Part shown: one piece after another, positions 31,973 through 40,035 of the stretch | How the letters are laid out: each line of letters opens with the position of its first letter | How positions within the stretch are numbered: the first letter of the stretch is position 1 | Source of the DNA: an uncultured Eubacteriales bacterium | GTDB taxonomy: Bacteria > Bacillota > Clostridia > Christensenellales > Aristaeellaceae | Assembly: GCA_902761825.1 (NCBI GenBank) | Contig: CACWLY010000012.1 | Span: 1 to 40,035, forward strand | Direction of reading: 5' to 3' | DNA: 40,035 nucleotides | Notes under the pieces: model-generated | Told to the model about the DNA's origin: nothing | The model's input: the letters and a program-made list of their open reading frames with translations, nothing else | The model's database searches: none | Translations under genes and position numbers: made by a program

Positions 31973-32797
31973 ATGGAAAAGAAGCTGATTTTTCTGGATA
32001 TCGACGGCACCCTGACGCCGGCGGGCAGCAACACGCCCCCGGCCAGCGCCATGCGCGCCATCCGGGCAGCCCAGACGAAAGGGCACCGGGTGTTCCTCTG
32101 TACGGGCCGGAACCCCGGCATGCTCGCCCCCGTGCTGGCCCTCGGCTTTGAAGGGGCCGTCGCCTGCGCCGGCGGCCATGTGTTCGCCGGGGATCAGGTG
32201 CTGTTCGACTGCCCCATGGAAAAGGAGCAGCTTGAAACGGGCATGAAGCTGCTCAGAGACAACGGCGTGTTCCGCACCATCGAAGCCAGGGACGCCACCT
32301 GGGGCGACGAGGACCTGGGCGAGTTTCTTTCCCAGGCGGGCGAAGGCAACAGCGAGCTGATGCGCTGGCGGAAGGCCCTGGCGGAGCAGCTGAACATCCG
32401 CCCCATGGCGGAATACGACGGAAGGCCGATCTACAAGATCGTGTTCATGTGCCGCGAAATGCGGCAGCTGGAGCCTGCCCGGCAGGCGCTGGAAAAGGAT
32501 TTCAACTTTATCGTCCAGGATGTGGCGGCTTTCCAGTGCCTGAACGGCGAACTGATCAACCGCAGGTTTGACAAAGGCCGGGGCGTGAGGATCATCGCCG
32601 AGCATTTCAATATGGATATAAAGGATACCATCGGCTTCGGCGACAGCATGAACGATCTGGAAATGATGGAAACGGTGGGCTGCGCCGTGTGCATGGACAA
32701 CGGAAGCCCCAAACTGAAGGAAGTCAGCGACCTGGTGTGCCCCGCGGTGGAAAAAGACGGCCTGGCCTGGGCGTTTGATCATCTGGGCCTGATCTGA
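31973..32797 (+). CDS. HAD-superfamily phosphatase, Cof type
   Basis: 274 aa. Motif I is FLDIDGT (nucleophile Asp near residue 9), motif II CTGRN, a Lys in the KGRGVRIIAEHF segment and motif IV GFGDSMND, with a large IIB cap between about residues 85 and 190. These are the marks of Cof-type phosphatases that dephosphorylate sugar phosphates, pyridoxal phosphate or flavin precursors. It is cytoplasmic. The start follows GAGGAGG. It is next to, but separately promoted from, the GntP/glycerate kinase pair. The substrate is open. Confidence 0.9.
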   Translation: MEKKLIFLDIDGTLTPAGSNTPPASAMRAIRAAQTKGHRVFLCTGRNPGMLAPVLALGFEGAVACAGGHVFAGDQVLFDCPMEKEQLETGMKLLRDNGVFRTIEARDATWGDEDLGEFLSQAGEGNSELMRWRKALAEQLNIRPMAEYDGRPIYKIVFMCREMRQLEPARQALEKDFNFIVQDVAAFQCLNGELINRRFDKGRGVRIIAEHFNMDIKDTIGFGDSMNDLEMMETVGCAVCMDNGSPKLKEVSDLVCPAVEKDGLAWAFDHLGLI

Positions 32798-32818
32798 CGG
32801 CTCCGAGTTTACATTTTG

Positions 32819-32847
32819 TTGACATTTGTCGACGGACAGAATATAAT
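32819..32847 (+). promoter_or_regulatory. Consensus promoter of the glycerate operon
   Basis: A perfect TTGACA (32819-32824), 17-base spacer and perfect TATAAT (32842-32847). The -35 region contains the near-direct repeat TTTGTTGAC / TTTGTCGAC, a possible repressor site. A promoter this strong usually needs a repressor, but none is encoded nearby. Confidence 0.88.
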
Positions 32848-32896
32848 GAATCCACAAGGATTCCTATAAAAACTAAATAAGCAAGGAGGGTTTTTC

Positions 32897-34255
32897 ATGA
32901 CAGGGTTGCCACTGATCATTGCGTTCATCATCGCCATCGTTGCAATGATCCTGCTCATCTCCAAACTCAAGGTGCATCCGTTCCTGGCTATCATGGGCAT
33001 CTCCCTGGTGCTGGCCATACTGGCCGGCATCCCCCTGACGCAGATCCCCGGCGTGATCGGTTCGGGCTTCTCCGGCACGTTCACCTCCATCGGCATCGTG
33101 ATCATCCTGGGCGCTTTCATCGGCTCCGTGCTGGAAAAAACCGGCGCGGCGCTGAAGCTGGCGGATATGGTGATCCGGCTGGTGGGCGAAAAGAACCCGC
33201 AGCTTGCCATCGAGCTGATGGGCTGGGTGGTTTCCATCCCGGTGTTCTGCGACAGCGGATTCGTAATCCTGAACCCCATCCGCAAGGCGCTGGTAAAGCG
33301 TACGGGCGTGTCCTCCGTGGCCATGACGGTATGCCTTTCCTGCGGCCTGTATATCGCCCATGTGTTCATCCCGCCGACTCCCGGCCCCATCGCCGCGGCG
33401 CAGACCCTGGGCGTGGGCGACAGCCTGCTGCTGGTGATCGGCCTGGGCGTGCTCTGCTCCATCTTCCCGCTGATCGCGGGCTTGATCTACGCCAAGGCCA
33501 TCGGCAAGAAGATCAAGAGCGCCGATGAAAAGGCCGATAACGGCGAAGTGGTGAAGACCTACGAGGAGCTCAAGGCCGAATATGGCCAGCTGCCCAGCGG
33601 CCTGAACGCCCTGGCGCCCCTGATCGTTCCGATCCTGCTGATGGGCACGTCCTCCGTGGTCGCAATGGCCAAGGGCACGGGCGCCATCGCCGATTTCTTC
33701 ACCTTCCTGGGCACGCCCATCATGGCTTTGGCGGTTGGCACCGTGCTGGCTATCGTGCAGCTGTTCCTGGCGGGCAAGAAAGAGCATTTCTACAACCTGA
33801 CCAACGAAACCCTGAAAACGGTGGGCCCGATCCTGTTCGTCACCGCCGCCGGCGGCGTGCTGGGCAAGGTGATCTCCAGCTCCGACATGGTGAATTTCAT
33901 CAAAGAGAACGCCACCGTGCTGCAGACCATGGGCATCTTCTTCCCCTTCCTGCTCTCCGCCATCCTCAAGAGCGCGCAGGGCTCCTCCACCGTGGCGATC
34001 ACCACGACGGCCGGCATCGTGGCGCCGCTGCTGCCCGTGCTGGGCTTTGCGACGCCGGTTGAAATTTCCCTGGTGGTCATGGCGATCGGCGCCGGCGCAA
34101 TGACGGTGTCCCACGCCAACGACAGCTACTTCTGGGTGGTGACCAACTTCGGCGAAATGAAGCCGGAAGAAGGCTATAAGACCCAGACGCTCATGACCCT
34201 GGTCATCGGCATCGCGGCCATGGTTGAAATCTTCATCCTCAGTCTGATCTTCTGA
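32897..34255 (+). CDS. GntP-family permease, probably for glycerate or another sugar acid
   Basis: 452 aa, about 12 membrane segments. Family landmarks are IIAFIIAIVAMILLI at the start, the SIPVFCDSGFVILNPI and HVFIPPTPGPIAAA stretches and, late in the protein, AQGSSTVAITTTAGI and GAMTVSHANDSYFWVV. GntP proteins are proton symporters for gluconate and related acids. The gene immediately downstream encodes a glycerate 2-kinase, so glycerate is the favoured substrate, by inference. The start follows AAGGAGGG. Only 61 bases separate the two genes. Confidence 0.9.
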   Translation: MTGLPLIIAFIIAIVAMILLISKLKVHPFLAIMGISLVLAILAGIPLTQIPGVIGSGFSGTFTSIGIVIILGAFIGSVLEKTGAALKLADMVIRLVGEKNPQLAIELMGWVVSIPVFCDSGFVILNPIRKALVKRTGVSSVAMTVCLSCGLYIAHVFIPPTPGPIAAAQTLGVGDSLLLVIGLGVLCSIFPLIAGLIYAKAIGKKIKSADEKADNGEVVKTYEELKAEYGQLPSGLNALAPLIVPILLMGTSSVVAMAKGTGAIADFFTFLGTPIMALAVGTVLAIVQLFLAGKKEHFYNLTNETLKTVGPILFVTAAGGVLGKVISSSDMVNFIKENATVLQTMGIFFPFLLSAILKSAQGSSTVAITTTAGIVAPLLPVLGFATPVEISLVVMAIGAGAMTVSHANDSYFWVVTNFGEMKPEEGYKTQTLMTLVIGIAAMVEIFILSLIF

Positions 34256-34316
34256 TATTACGGCGTACCGTGCCTTCGGACACAGTGCGCCGCTTTTTCG
34301 CAATAGGAGGAAAAAC

Positions 34317-35555
34317 ATGAACCGGATACTGAGAGATCATTCGGATCAGATCGTGCGGGAAGCCATCGCCGCCGTGCAGCCGGACGCCGCGGTGCGGCGG
34401 GCGCTGGAAAACATGCAGTTTCCCGGCCGCGTGCTGCTGGTAGCGGCGGGCAAGGCCGCGTGGCAAATGGCCAAGGCGGCGTCCGATTGCCTGGGCAGCC
34501 GCATCGAAAACGGCGTGGTGGTGACCAAGTACGATCATGTGAAAGGCCCCATCGCCAATTTTGCCTGCTATGAAGCGGGACATCCCGTGCCGGATGAGAA
34601 TTCCTTCCGGGGCACGCAGGCGGCGCTCGATCTTGTCTCCGATCTGACGGACAGGGACACCGTGCTGTTCCTGCTCTCCGGCGGCGGCAGCGCGCTGTTT
34701 GAAAAGCCCCTGGTTTCCGGCGAGGAATTGCAGGATATCACGGGGCAGCTGCTGGCCTGCGGGGCCGACATCGTGGAAATCAACACCATCAGGAAGCGCC
34801 TGAGCGCCGTCAAGGGCGGACGCTTCGCGCAGCTCTGCTGGCCAGCGCGGGTGGAAGCCGTGGTGCTCTCCGACATCCTCGGGGATCCGCTGGACATGAT
34901 CGCTTCCGGCCCCGCCTGTCCGGACAGCGCCACCGCCGAGGACGCCTGGCGCATCCGGAAAAAGTACGGGCTGAAAATGTCCGGGACGGCGGAAAAGCTG
35001 CTGGATGTGGAAACGCCAAAAACGCTGGATAACGTGCATACCCAGATCAACGGCAGCGTGCGCGAGCTGTGCGCCGCCGCCGCCAAGGTGTGCCTGCGGC
35101 TGGGCTACGAGCCCGCGCTGCTCACCGATCAGCTGTGCTGCCAGGCCAAGGAAGCGGGCAGCTTCCTTGCCTCGATCCTGAAAACCCACGCTTCGGACGG
35201 AAAATCCCTGGCCTTCATCGCCGGCGGCGAAACGGTGGTGAAGCTGACGGGCCACGGCCTGGGCGGGCGCAACCAGGAAATCGCCCTGGCCGCCGCCGCG
35301 GGCATCGACGGCATGCAAAACGCCGCCGTCTTCTCCGTTGGCAGCGACGGCACCGACGGCCCCACCGACGCGGCCGGCGGCTACGCGGACGGCGATACCT
35401 GCCGCGCCCTGGCCGAGCATGGGCTGACCGTGGACGCCGTGCTCCGGGATAACGACGCGTATCACGCGCTGCAGAAAACCGGCGGCCTGATTGTAACCGG
35501 CCCCACGGGCACAAACGTGAACGACGTGGCGGTGGCGCTGCTGCTGAAAGAATGA
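34317..35555 (+). CDS. Glycerate 2-kinase, MOFRL family (GckA-like)
   Basis: 412 aa, full length for the type II glycerate kinase family (DUF4147 plus MOFRL). Conserved stretches are LLVAAGKAAWQMAKAA, VVTKYDH, GHPVPDENS, LLSGGGSALFEKP, NTIRKRLSAVKGGR, LSDILGDPLDMIASGP, GGRNQEIALAAA and SDGTDGPTDAAGG. It phosphorylates D-glycerate to 2-phosphoglycerate, feeding lower glycolysis. Some homologues were once annotated as hydroxypyruvate reductase. The start follows AGGAGG. With the GntP permease it forms a compact uptake-and-entry operon. Confidence 0.9.
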   Translation: MNRILRDHSDQIVREAIAAVQPDAAVRRALENMQFPGRVLLVAAGKAAWQMAKAASDCLGSRIENGVVVTKYDHVKGPIANFACYEAGHPVPDENSFRGTQAALDLVSDLTDRDTVLFLLSGGGSALFEKPLVSGEELQDITGQLLACGADIVEINTIRKRLSAVKGGRFAQLCWPARVEAVVLSDILGDPLDMIASGPACPDSATAEDAWRIRKKYGLKMSGTAEKLLDVETPKTLDNVHTQINGSVRELCAAAAKVCLRLGYEPALLTDQLCCQAKEAGSFLASILKTHASDGKSLAFIAGGETVVKLTGHGLGGRNQEIALAAAAGIDGMQNAAVFSVGSDGTDGPTDAAGGYADGDTCRALAEHGLTVDAVLRDNDAYHALQKTGGLIVTGPTGTNVNDVAVALLLKE

Positions 35556-35575
35556 ACGGTTTTTCACAAAACCTA

Positions 35576-35604
35576 TTTACGGCATGGCAAAAACCATGTA
35601 TAAT
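35576..35604 (+). promoter_or_regulatory. Promoter of the PTS operon with inverted repeat in the spacer
   Basis: TTTACG (35576-35581), 17-base spacer and TATAAT (35599-35604). The spacer contains CATGG-6 nt-CCATG (35583-35598), which could bind a repressor dimer. No regulator gene is adjacent in the window. Confidence 0.78.
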
Positions 35605-35673
35605 GACTTTCATGAAGCGATTGTCTGAAGAATGACCAGTTAAGACAAATACAATAAGAAAGGGGTTAACCTC

Positions 35674-37845
35674 ATGGCTCTCGACTACCGGAAATGCGCT
35701 GAACAGATTGCCGCCAATATCGGAGGCGGCGGCAACGTCATCAGCGCGGCCCATTGCGCTACCCGGCTTCGCCTGGTGATTGCGGATAACGGCAAGGTAA
35801 ACAAGGCTGCGCTGGAAGAAATCGACGGCGTGAAAGGCATGTTTGAAAGCAACGGCCAGTTGCAGCTGATCATCGGCACCGGCACCGTCAACAAGGTGTA
35901 TGACGAATTCCTCTCCGTCACCGGCGCTTCCGCCGCCAGCAAGGACGACGTGAAGGCCGCCGCGGCATCCAAGATGCCCTGGTGGAAGAAGATTCTCAAA
36001 GTCCCCGGCGACATTTTCGTTCCGATCCTGCCCGCCATCGTGGCCAGCGGCCTGATGATGGGTCTGGTGGAAGCCATCCCGAAATTCTGGCCCGCGTTTG
36101 CCGATACCGGCTGGTTCGCCTTCCTGGATCTGGTAGCCAATACCGCCTTCGCCCTGCTGCCCGTGCTGGTGGCTATCTCCGCGGCGCGGGTGTTCGGCGG
36201 CAATATCTTCCTGGGCGCGGTCATCGGCCTGATGCTGGTTCATCCCGCGCTGCTCAACGCCTGGAACGCGGGCAAAGTATCGGAGGTTGCGCAAAAATTC
36301 AACGAACCGGTTCCGATCGTCTATGTACAGGAGGCGTTTGACAATATCCTGACAGACGACGAAAAGCTGCTTCTCCCGGGAGGCGGCGCGGAAGCCTACC
36401 TGACCACGCTCGACACCTTTGACGGCACCGAAGCGGACGGCAAGATCAACCCGTCGCTGCTGAACAACCTGGTCACCGTGGAACGCGACGGCGAAAAGGT
36501 TGGCCTGTCCGGCAAGGTGTGGGATTACATTAACGCCAATCATACCGTCAGCGAAATCGGCGGCATCAAGAAATGGAACCTGATCGGCAGCCTCGGCATT
36601 TCGCAGGTCGGCTATCAGGGCCACGTGATCCCCGTCATCCTGGCCGTATTCTTCATGTGCCTGATCGAAAAGTGGCTGCATAAGCATGTTCCGGAGATGA
36701 TCGACCTCTTCGTTACGCCCCTGGTAACGGTCATCGTCACCGCGTTCGTCACTTTCCTGGTCATCGGCCCCATCTTTGCCGTGCTGGAGAACTGGGTGCT
36801 CGACGGCGCGCGCTGGCTTATCACGGTCGGTCACGGCATCGGCGCCGCGATCATGGGCGCGATCTATCCCTTTACCGTGGTCATGGGCCTGCACCACATG
36901 TACAACGTCATCGAGGCCGGCATGATCGCGCAGACCGGCGTCAACACCTGGATGCCCATCGCCTCCGCCGCCAACTTCGCTCAGTTCGGCGCGTGCCTTG
37001 CCGTAGCGCTCAAGGTGCATAACCAGAAGACCAAGTCCGTGGCGCTGCCTTCTTCGCTTTCCGCTTCCCTGGGCATCACCGAACCCGCCATCTTCGGTAT
37101 CAACTACCGCTTCATGAAGCCCTTCATCTGCGGTATGGTCGGCGGCGCGGTTGGCGCGCTGTTTGCCACCTTCCTTTCCGGCACCAACGCGGCGGGCGAA
37201 AAGGTGGCCTTCGGCGCTACGACCTACGGCGTGACCGGCATCCCCGGCATCCCGGCAGTCAACAACACGGTCATGTATATCCTGCTGCTCCTGATCGCGT
37301 CCGGCGTAGCCTTCGCGCTCACCTGGTTTATCTGGAAAGAGGAGCAGCCCGCGGCTGAAAAGCTTGCGCCCGCGGCCCCGGCCGCTCCCGCTGCTCCCGC
37401 CGTTGAGGTGCCCACCGTCAGCGTCATCCGCTGCGCGGCCGGCACCGTGCTGCAGCCCGTGAAGGGCAATGTGATCGCCCGCGAGGAAATCCCGGACGAT
37501 ACCTTCGCTTCCGGCGTGCTGGGCGACGGCGTTGGCATCCAGCCCAGCGACGACAAGGTGGTGGCCCCCTTCGACGGCACCATCTCCTCCGTGGCCGAGA
37601 GCCAGCATGCCGTGGGCATCGAAAGCAACGGCATGGAAATGCTGATCCACGTGGGCGTGGACACCGTCAACATGAAGGGCGACGGCTTCACCTGCCTGGT
37701 CAAGGAGGGCGACGCCGTGAAGGCCGGCCAGCCGCTGATCATCTTCGACCGCGCCAAGATCAAGGCCGCCGGCTACAGCGACACCGTGGCCGTGCTGCTG
37801 ACCAACAGCGATGACCTGGAGGACGTCGACTGCGGCGCGAAATAA
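35674..37845 (+). CDS. PTS sugar transporter EIIBCA, trehalose/sucrose family
   Basis: 723 aa. The EIIB domain is at 1-85, with phospho-Cys28 (SAAHCATRLRLVI) and the SNGQLQLIIGTGTVNKVY stretch. The EIIC membrane domain covers about 100-555 (DIFVPILPAIVASGLMMG; GLHHMYNVIEAGMI; GITEPAIFGIN). After an Ala/Pro-rich linker (about 562-580) comes a glucose-type EIIA (about 585-720) with His645 and the phospho-acceptor His659 (LIHVGVDTV). Between LLNAW and WNLIGSLGISQVGYQG there are about 100 residues where the family usually has about 15-20. It imports and phosphorylates a disaccharide or glucoside, trehalose or sucrose by resemblance. The HPr and enzyme I genes follow. Confidence 0.88.
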   Translation: MALDYRKCAEQIAANIGGGGNVISAAHCATRLRLVIADNGKVNKAALEEIDGVKGMFESNGQLQLIIGTGTVNKVYDEFLSVTGASAASKDDVKAAAASKMPWWKKILKVPGDIFVPILPAIVASGLMMGLVEAIPKFWPAFADTGWFAFLDLVANTAFALLPVLVAISAARVFGGNIFLGAVIGLMLVHPALLNAWNAGKVSEVAQKFNEPVPIVYVQEAFDNILTDDEKLLLPGGGAEAYLTTLDTFDGTEADGKINPSLLNNLVTVERDGEKVGLSGKVWDYINANHTVSEIGGIKKWNLIGSLGISQVGYQGHVIPVILAVFFMCLIEKWLHKHVPEMIDLFVTPLVTVIVTAFVTFLVIGPIFAVLENWVLDGARWLITVGHGIGAAIMGAIYPFTVVMGLHHMYNVIEAGMIAQTGVNTWMPIASAANFAQFGACLAVALKVHNQKTKSVALPSSLSASLGITEPAIFGINYRFMKPFICGMVGGAVGALFATFLSGTNAAGEKVAFGATTYGVTGIPGIPAVNNTVMYILLLLIASGVAFALTWFIWKEEQPAAEKLAPAAPAAPAAPAVEVPTVSVIRCAAGTVLQPVKGNVIAREEIPDDTFASGVLGDGVGIQPSDDKVVAPFDGTISSVAESQHAVGIESNGMEMLIHVGVDTVNMKGDGFTCLVKEGDAVKAGQPLIIFDRAKIKAAGYSDTVAVLLTNSDDLEDVDCGAK

Positions 37846-37892
37846 ATATAAACAGCATCCGCGAAGCGGAATAATATTGAGGAGGAAAAACC

Positions 37893-38150
37893 ATGAAAAC
37901 CTTTGAGTACACCATCACCGATCCCGTGGGCATCCATGCCCGTCCTGCCGGCGTCCTGGTCAAGGAGATCAAAAAGTACGCCTCCACCGTGACCGTAGCC
38001 AAGGGCGAAAAAGCCGTCAACGCGCTCAAGCTCATGGCCCTGATGGGCATGGGCATCAAGCAGGGCGACACCGTGAAGGTGACCGTCGAAGGCGCGGATG
38101 AAGAGACCGCCGCCGCCGCCATCGAAGCGTTCTTCAAAGCCAATCTGTAA
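37893..38150 (+). CDS. ptsH: HPr phosphocarrier protein with Lys at position 46
   Basis: 85 aa, complete. The active-site His15 lies in GIHARPAG, and Arg17 is present. The regulatory site that is Ser46 in typical Firmicutes HPr aligns without gaps to Lys46 (AVNALKLMALMGMGI). It should therefore carry phosphate from enzyme I to EIIA but cannot be phosphorylated by HPr kinase at the usual place, so it should not support CcpA-type catabolite repression. The start follows GGAGGAAAAACC. It lies 47 bases after the EII gene. Confidence 0.93.
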   Translation: MKTFEYTITDPVGIHARPAGVLVKEIKKYASTVTVAKGEKAVNALKLMALMGMGIKQGDTVKVTVEGADEETAAAAIEAFFKANL

Positions 38151-38160
38151 ACCCATCCCG

Positions 38161-38196
38161 CAAACGGCTGCCCCCGCGACAGCCGTTTGTTTTCTT
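38161..38196 (+). terminator. Attenuating hairpin between ptsH and ptsI
   Basis: CAAACGGCTG (38161-38170) pairs perfectly with CAGCCGTTTG (38180-38189), followed by TTTTCTT. It lies just ahead of the ptsI ribosome binding site and probably lowers enzyme I relative to HPr. Confidence 0.82.
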
Positions 38197-38213
38197 ATAA
38201 GGAGGAACAGCGT

Positions 38214-39893
38214 ATGATTTCCATTCAGGGCAAGGGCGTATCCACCGGCGTCGCGATCGGCCCTTTATACTATTATCAGCGCGCCAAATCCACCATCCGC
38301 CGCTATGAAGTGGAAGACACGGAGGCCGAATGGGCCCGGTTCAAGGAGGCGCAGGAAAAAGCCATCGGGCAGCTGGGCGAGTTGGCCGAAAAGGCCCGGG
38401 CGGAAGCCGGCGACGAAGCCGCGCTGCTGTTTGAGACCCATCAGATGATGGCGGAGGACATGGAATACGAGGAAGCCATCCAGACGGCCATCCAGGAAGC
38501 GAAGCTCAACGCCGAGGCCGCCGTGACCGACACCGCCGCACAGTTCGCCGATATGTTTGCCGCCATGGACGATCCGTATTTCCAGGCCCGCGCGGCGGAC
38601 GTGAAGGACGTGTCCGGCCGCATTATCGCCGCCCTCACCGGCGTGGCGCAGGGAGGGATCGATTCCCCCGTGCCCGTGATCCTGGCGGCGGACGATCTGG
38701 CCCCCAGCGAGACGGTGCAGCTGGACAAGAGCAAGATTCTGGGCTTCGTCACCGAGGGCGGCAGCGGCTCCAGCCACACCGCCATCCTGGCCCGCACCAT
38801 GGGCATTCCGGCCATCATCGGCGTGGGCGATCAGCTCAAGCCCGAATACGAGGGCCGCGAGGTGATCATCGACGGCGGAACCGGCAACGTGGTGATCGAC
38901 GCCGACGAGGATGCGCGCGCCTATCTGATGAAGAAGATGGACGAGCAGAAGAAGATGCGCGAAATGCTGGAGCAGCTCAAGGGCAAGCCCAACGAGACCC
39001 TGGACGGCCAGTCGATCCGCGTGTACTGCAACATCGGCTCGCCCGACGACGTGCCCGCCGTGCTCAGCAACGACGCGGGCGGCGTGGGCCTGTTCCGCAG
39101 CGAGTTCCTGTACCTCAACTGCGACGATTTCCCCACCGAGGATCAGCAGTTTGAAGCCTACAAGAAGGCGCTGAGCGATATGGGCGGCAAAGAGGTCGTC
39201 ATCCGCACGCTGGATATCGGCGCGGACAAGCAGATCGGTTATTTCAACCTGCCCAAGGAAGAGAACCCCGCGATGGGCAACCGCGCCCTGCGCATCTGCC
39301 TGAACCGCCCCGAGATCTTCCATACCCAGCTGCGCGCCCTGTACCGAGCGTCGGCCTTCGGCAAGCTGGGCATCATGTTCCCCATGGTCACCAGCGTGTG
39401 GGAAGTGAAGGAAGCCAAGAAGATGTGCGAGCGCGTAAAGCAGGAGCTGACCCGGGAGGGCATTCCCTTCAGCGAGGATATCGAGATCGGCATCATGATC
39501 GAAACGCCCGCCGCCGTGCTCATGAGCGACCGGCTGGCTAAGGAGGTCGATTTCTTCTCCTGCGGCACCAACGATCTGACCCAGTATACGCTGGCCTGCG
39601 ACCGCCAGAACGCCGATCTGGGCCGCTTCTACAATCCGCATCATCCCGCCGTGCTGCGCGCGCTCAAAATGGTGTGCGACAACGCGCATAAGAACGGCGT
39701 GTGGGTGGGCATCTGCGGCGAGCTGGGCGCGGACCTCTCGCTGACCGAAACCTTCCTGTCCATCGGGATCGATGAATTGTCCGTTTCTCCCCGGGCCGTG
39801 CTGCCGCTCCGGCAGAAGATCCGGGAAACCGATGTTTCCCAGGTCAAAGAGAAGGTGCTCGCAGAGCTGCTCAGCGACGAAAACACCCTGTAA
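38214..39893 (+). CDS. ptsI: PTS enzyme I (phosphoenolpyruvate-protein phosphotransferase)
   Basis: 559 aa from the ATG at 38214 (AAGGAGG upstream), not the in-frame ATG at 38187, which overlaps the preceding hairpin. The HPr-binding N-terminal part includes FETHQMMAEDMEYEE. The phospho-His188 site is GGSGSSHTAILAR. The PEP-binding barrel shows GVGLFRSEFLY, RTLDIGADKQ, NRALR, IGIMIETPAAV and the catalytic Cys in VGICGEL. It starts the phosphate chain from PEP to HPr. It closes the operon and is followed by a clear terminator. Confidence 0.96.
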   Translation: MISIQGKGVSTGVAIGPLYYYQRAKSTIRRYEVEDTEAEWARFKEAQEKAIGQLGELAEKARAEAGDEAALLFETHQMMAEDMEYEEAIQTAIQEAKLNAEAAVTDTAAQFADMFAAMDDPYFQARAADVKDVSGRIIAALTGVAQGGIDSPVPVILAADDLAPSETVQLDKSKILGFVTEGGSGSSHTAILARTMGIPAIIGVGDQLKPEYEGREVIIDGGTGNVVIDADEDARAYLMKKMDEQKKMREMLEQLKGKPNETLDGQSIRVYCNIGSPDDVPAVLSNDAGGVGLFRSEFLYLNCDDFPTEDQQFEAYKKALSDMGGKEVVIRTLDIGADKQIGYFNLPKEENPAMGNRALRICLNRPEIFHTQLRALYRASAFGKLGIMFPMVTSVWEVKEAKKMCERVKQELTREGIPFSEDIEIGIMIETPAAVLMSDRLAKEVDFFSCGTNDLTQYTLACDRQNADLGRFYNPHHPAVLRALKMVCDNAHKNGVWVGICGELGADLSLTETFLSIGIDELSVSPRAVLPLRQKIRETDVSQVKEKVLAELLSDENTL

Positions 39894-39901
39894 TACGATT
39901 C

Positions 39902-39940
39902 AAAGCCCGTCCGGTGAACGCGCCGGACGGGCTTTCTTCT
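39902..39940 (+). terminator. Intrinsic terminator of the PTS operon
   Basis: AAAGCCCGTCCGG (39902-39914) pairs with CCGGACGGGCTTT (39923-39935), then CTTCT. Confidence 0.88.
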
Positions 39941-39941
39941 G

Positions 39942-40035
39942 ATACTATTCTCAATCTAAAATCTTATCATCTTTGGGTGTCTTTTCCGTCTTGGCGTTGC
40001 TTCATTCCGGTCAACGTAGCGCTGCTACGCCTCCC
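39942..40035 (+). repeat. Palindromic interspersed repeat, copy 3 (cut by window end)
   Basis: Begins ATACTATTCTCAATC two bases after the PTS terminator and matches copy 2 over its full 92 bases, then continues CCTCCC like copy 1 until the window ends. Confidence 0.85.

Noticed and set aside
31761..31988. A small plus-strand frame upstream of the HAD gene
   Set aside because: It overlaps the -35 and -10 of the HAD promoter and lacks a ribosome binding site.
1..40035. CRISPR arrays, prophage, intact integrase or biosynthetic gene cluster
   Set aside because: No regularly spaced direct repeats, phage structural genes, recombinase or assembly-line enzymes are visible. The repeats present are dispersed palindromes and one tandem pair.

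Overview
The window looks like the chromosome of a high-GC gut-type Clostridia bacterium (Christensenellales/Oscillospirales-like; lineage inferred, not proven). Signs of this are strong AGGAGG ribosome binding sites, consensus sigma-A promoters with 16-17 bp spacers, a T-box leader, DUF975, CotH and YlmH proteins, a type II HigBA module and the decayed tail of a Clostridia-type mobilisation element. Both complete ABC solute-binding proteins have secretion signals without a lipobox cysteine.

Layout. 1-123: right end of a repeated hairpin-rich element (copy A). 196-4082 (minus): carbohydrate ABC importer (binding protein and two permeases, no ATPase) with an inositol-monophosphatase-family gene. 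4383-5492: membrane acyltransferase. 5583-6275: higBA toxin-antitoxin module with a promoter operator. 6463-6579: tRNA-Arg(CCG). 6818-12576 (minus): secreted repeat protein, a 7TM sensor with a degenerate kinase core, an apparently intact histidine kinase and a LuxR-type response regulator. 12691-18469: a housekeeping run of DUF368 (PopT-type lipid carrier translocase), obg, HD phosphohydrolase, esterase, amidohydrolase and two membrane proteins. 18533-23372: the CotH / DUF4956 / VTC set, a probable surface kinase plus polyphosphate polymerase module. 23384-26637 (minus): TrpXYZ-type tryptophan importer behind a T-box leader with a TGG specifier. 26675-29112: LysR regulator, UPF0126 membrane protein and YlmH. 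29117-31734: accessory patch holding a complete 415 bp inverted-repeat element (copy B), a diguanylate cyclase gene destroyed by a relaxase-element remnant, a deletion and a 25 bp tandem duplication, and a palindromic repeat. 31831-35555: HAD phosphatase, then a GntP-family permease and glycerate 2-kinase, a likely glycerate uptake pair. 35576-39940: a phosphotransferase operon carrying a trehalose/sucrose-family EIIBCA, HPr and enzyme I together.

Functionally the window is mostly nutrient import (sugar ABC, tryptophan ABC, glycerate, PTS sugar) and cell-surface biology. Three points stand out. First, a family of elements with long inverted ends and hairpins whose stems are completely rewritten between copies while position and loop size stay fixed. 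Second, a second, unrelated palindromic repeat family present three times. Third, a self-contained PTS operon whose HPr has Lys instead of the regulatory Ser46 and whose EIIC domain carries a roughly 85-residue insertion. No CRISPR array, intact transposase or prophage is visible.
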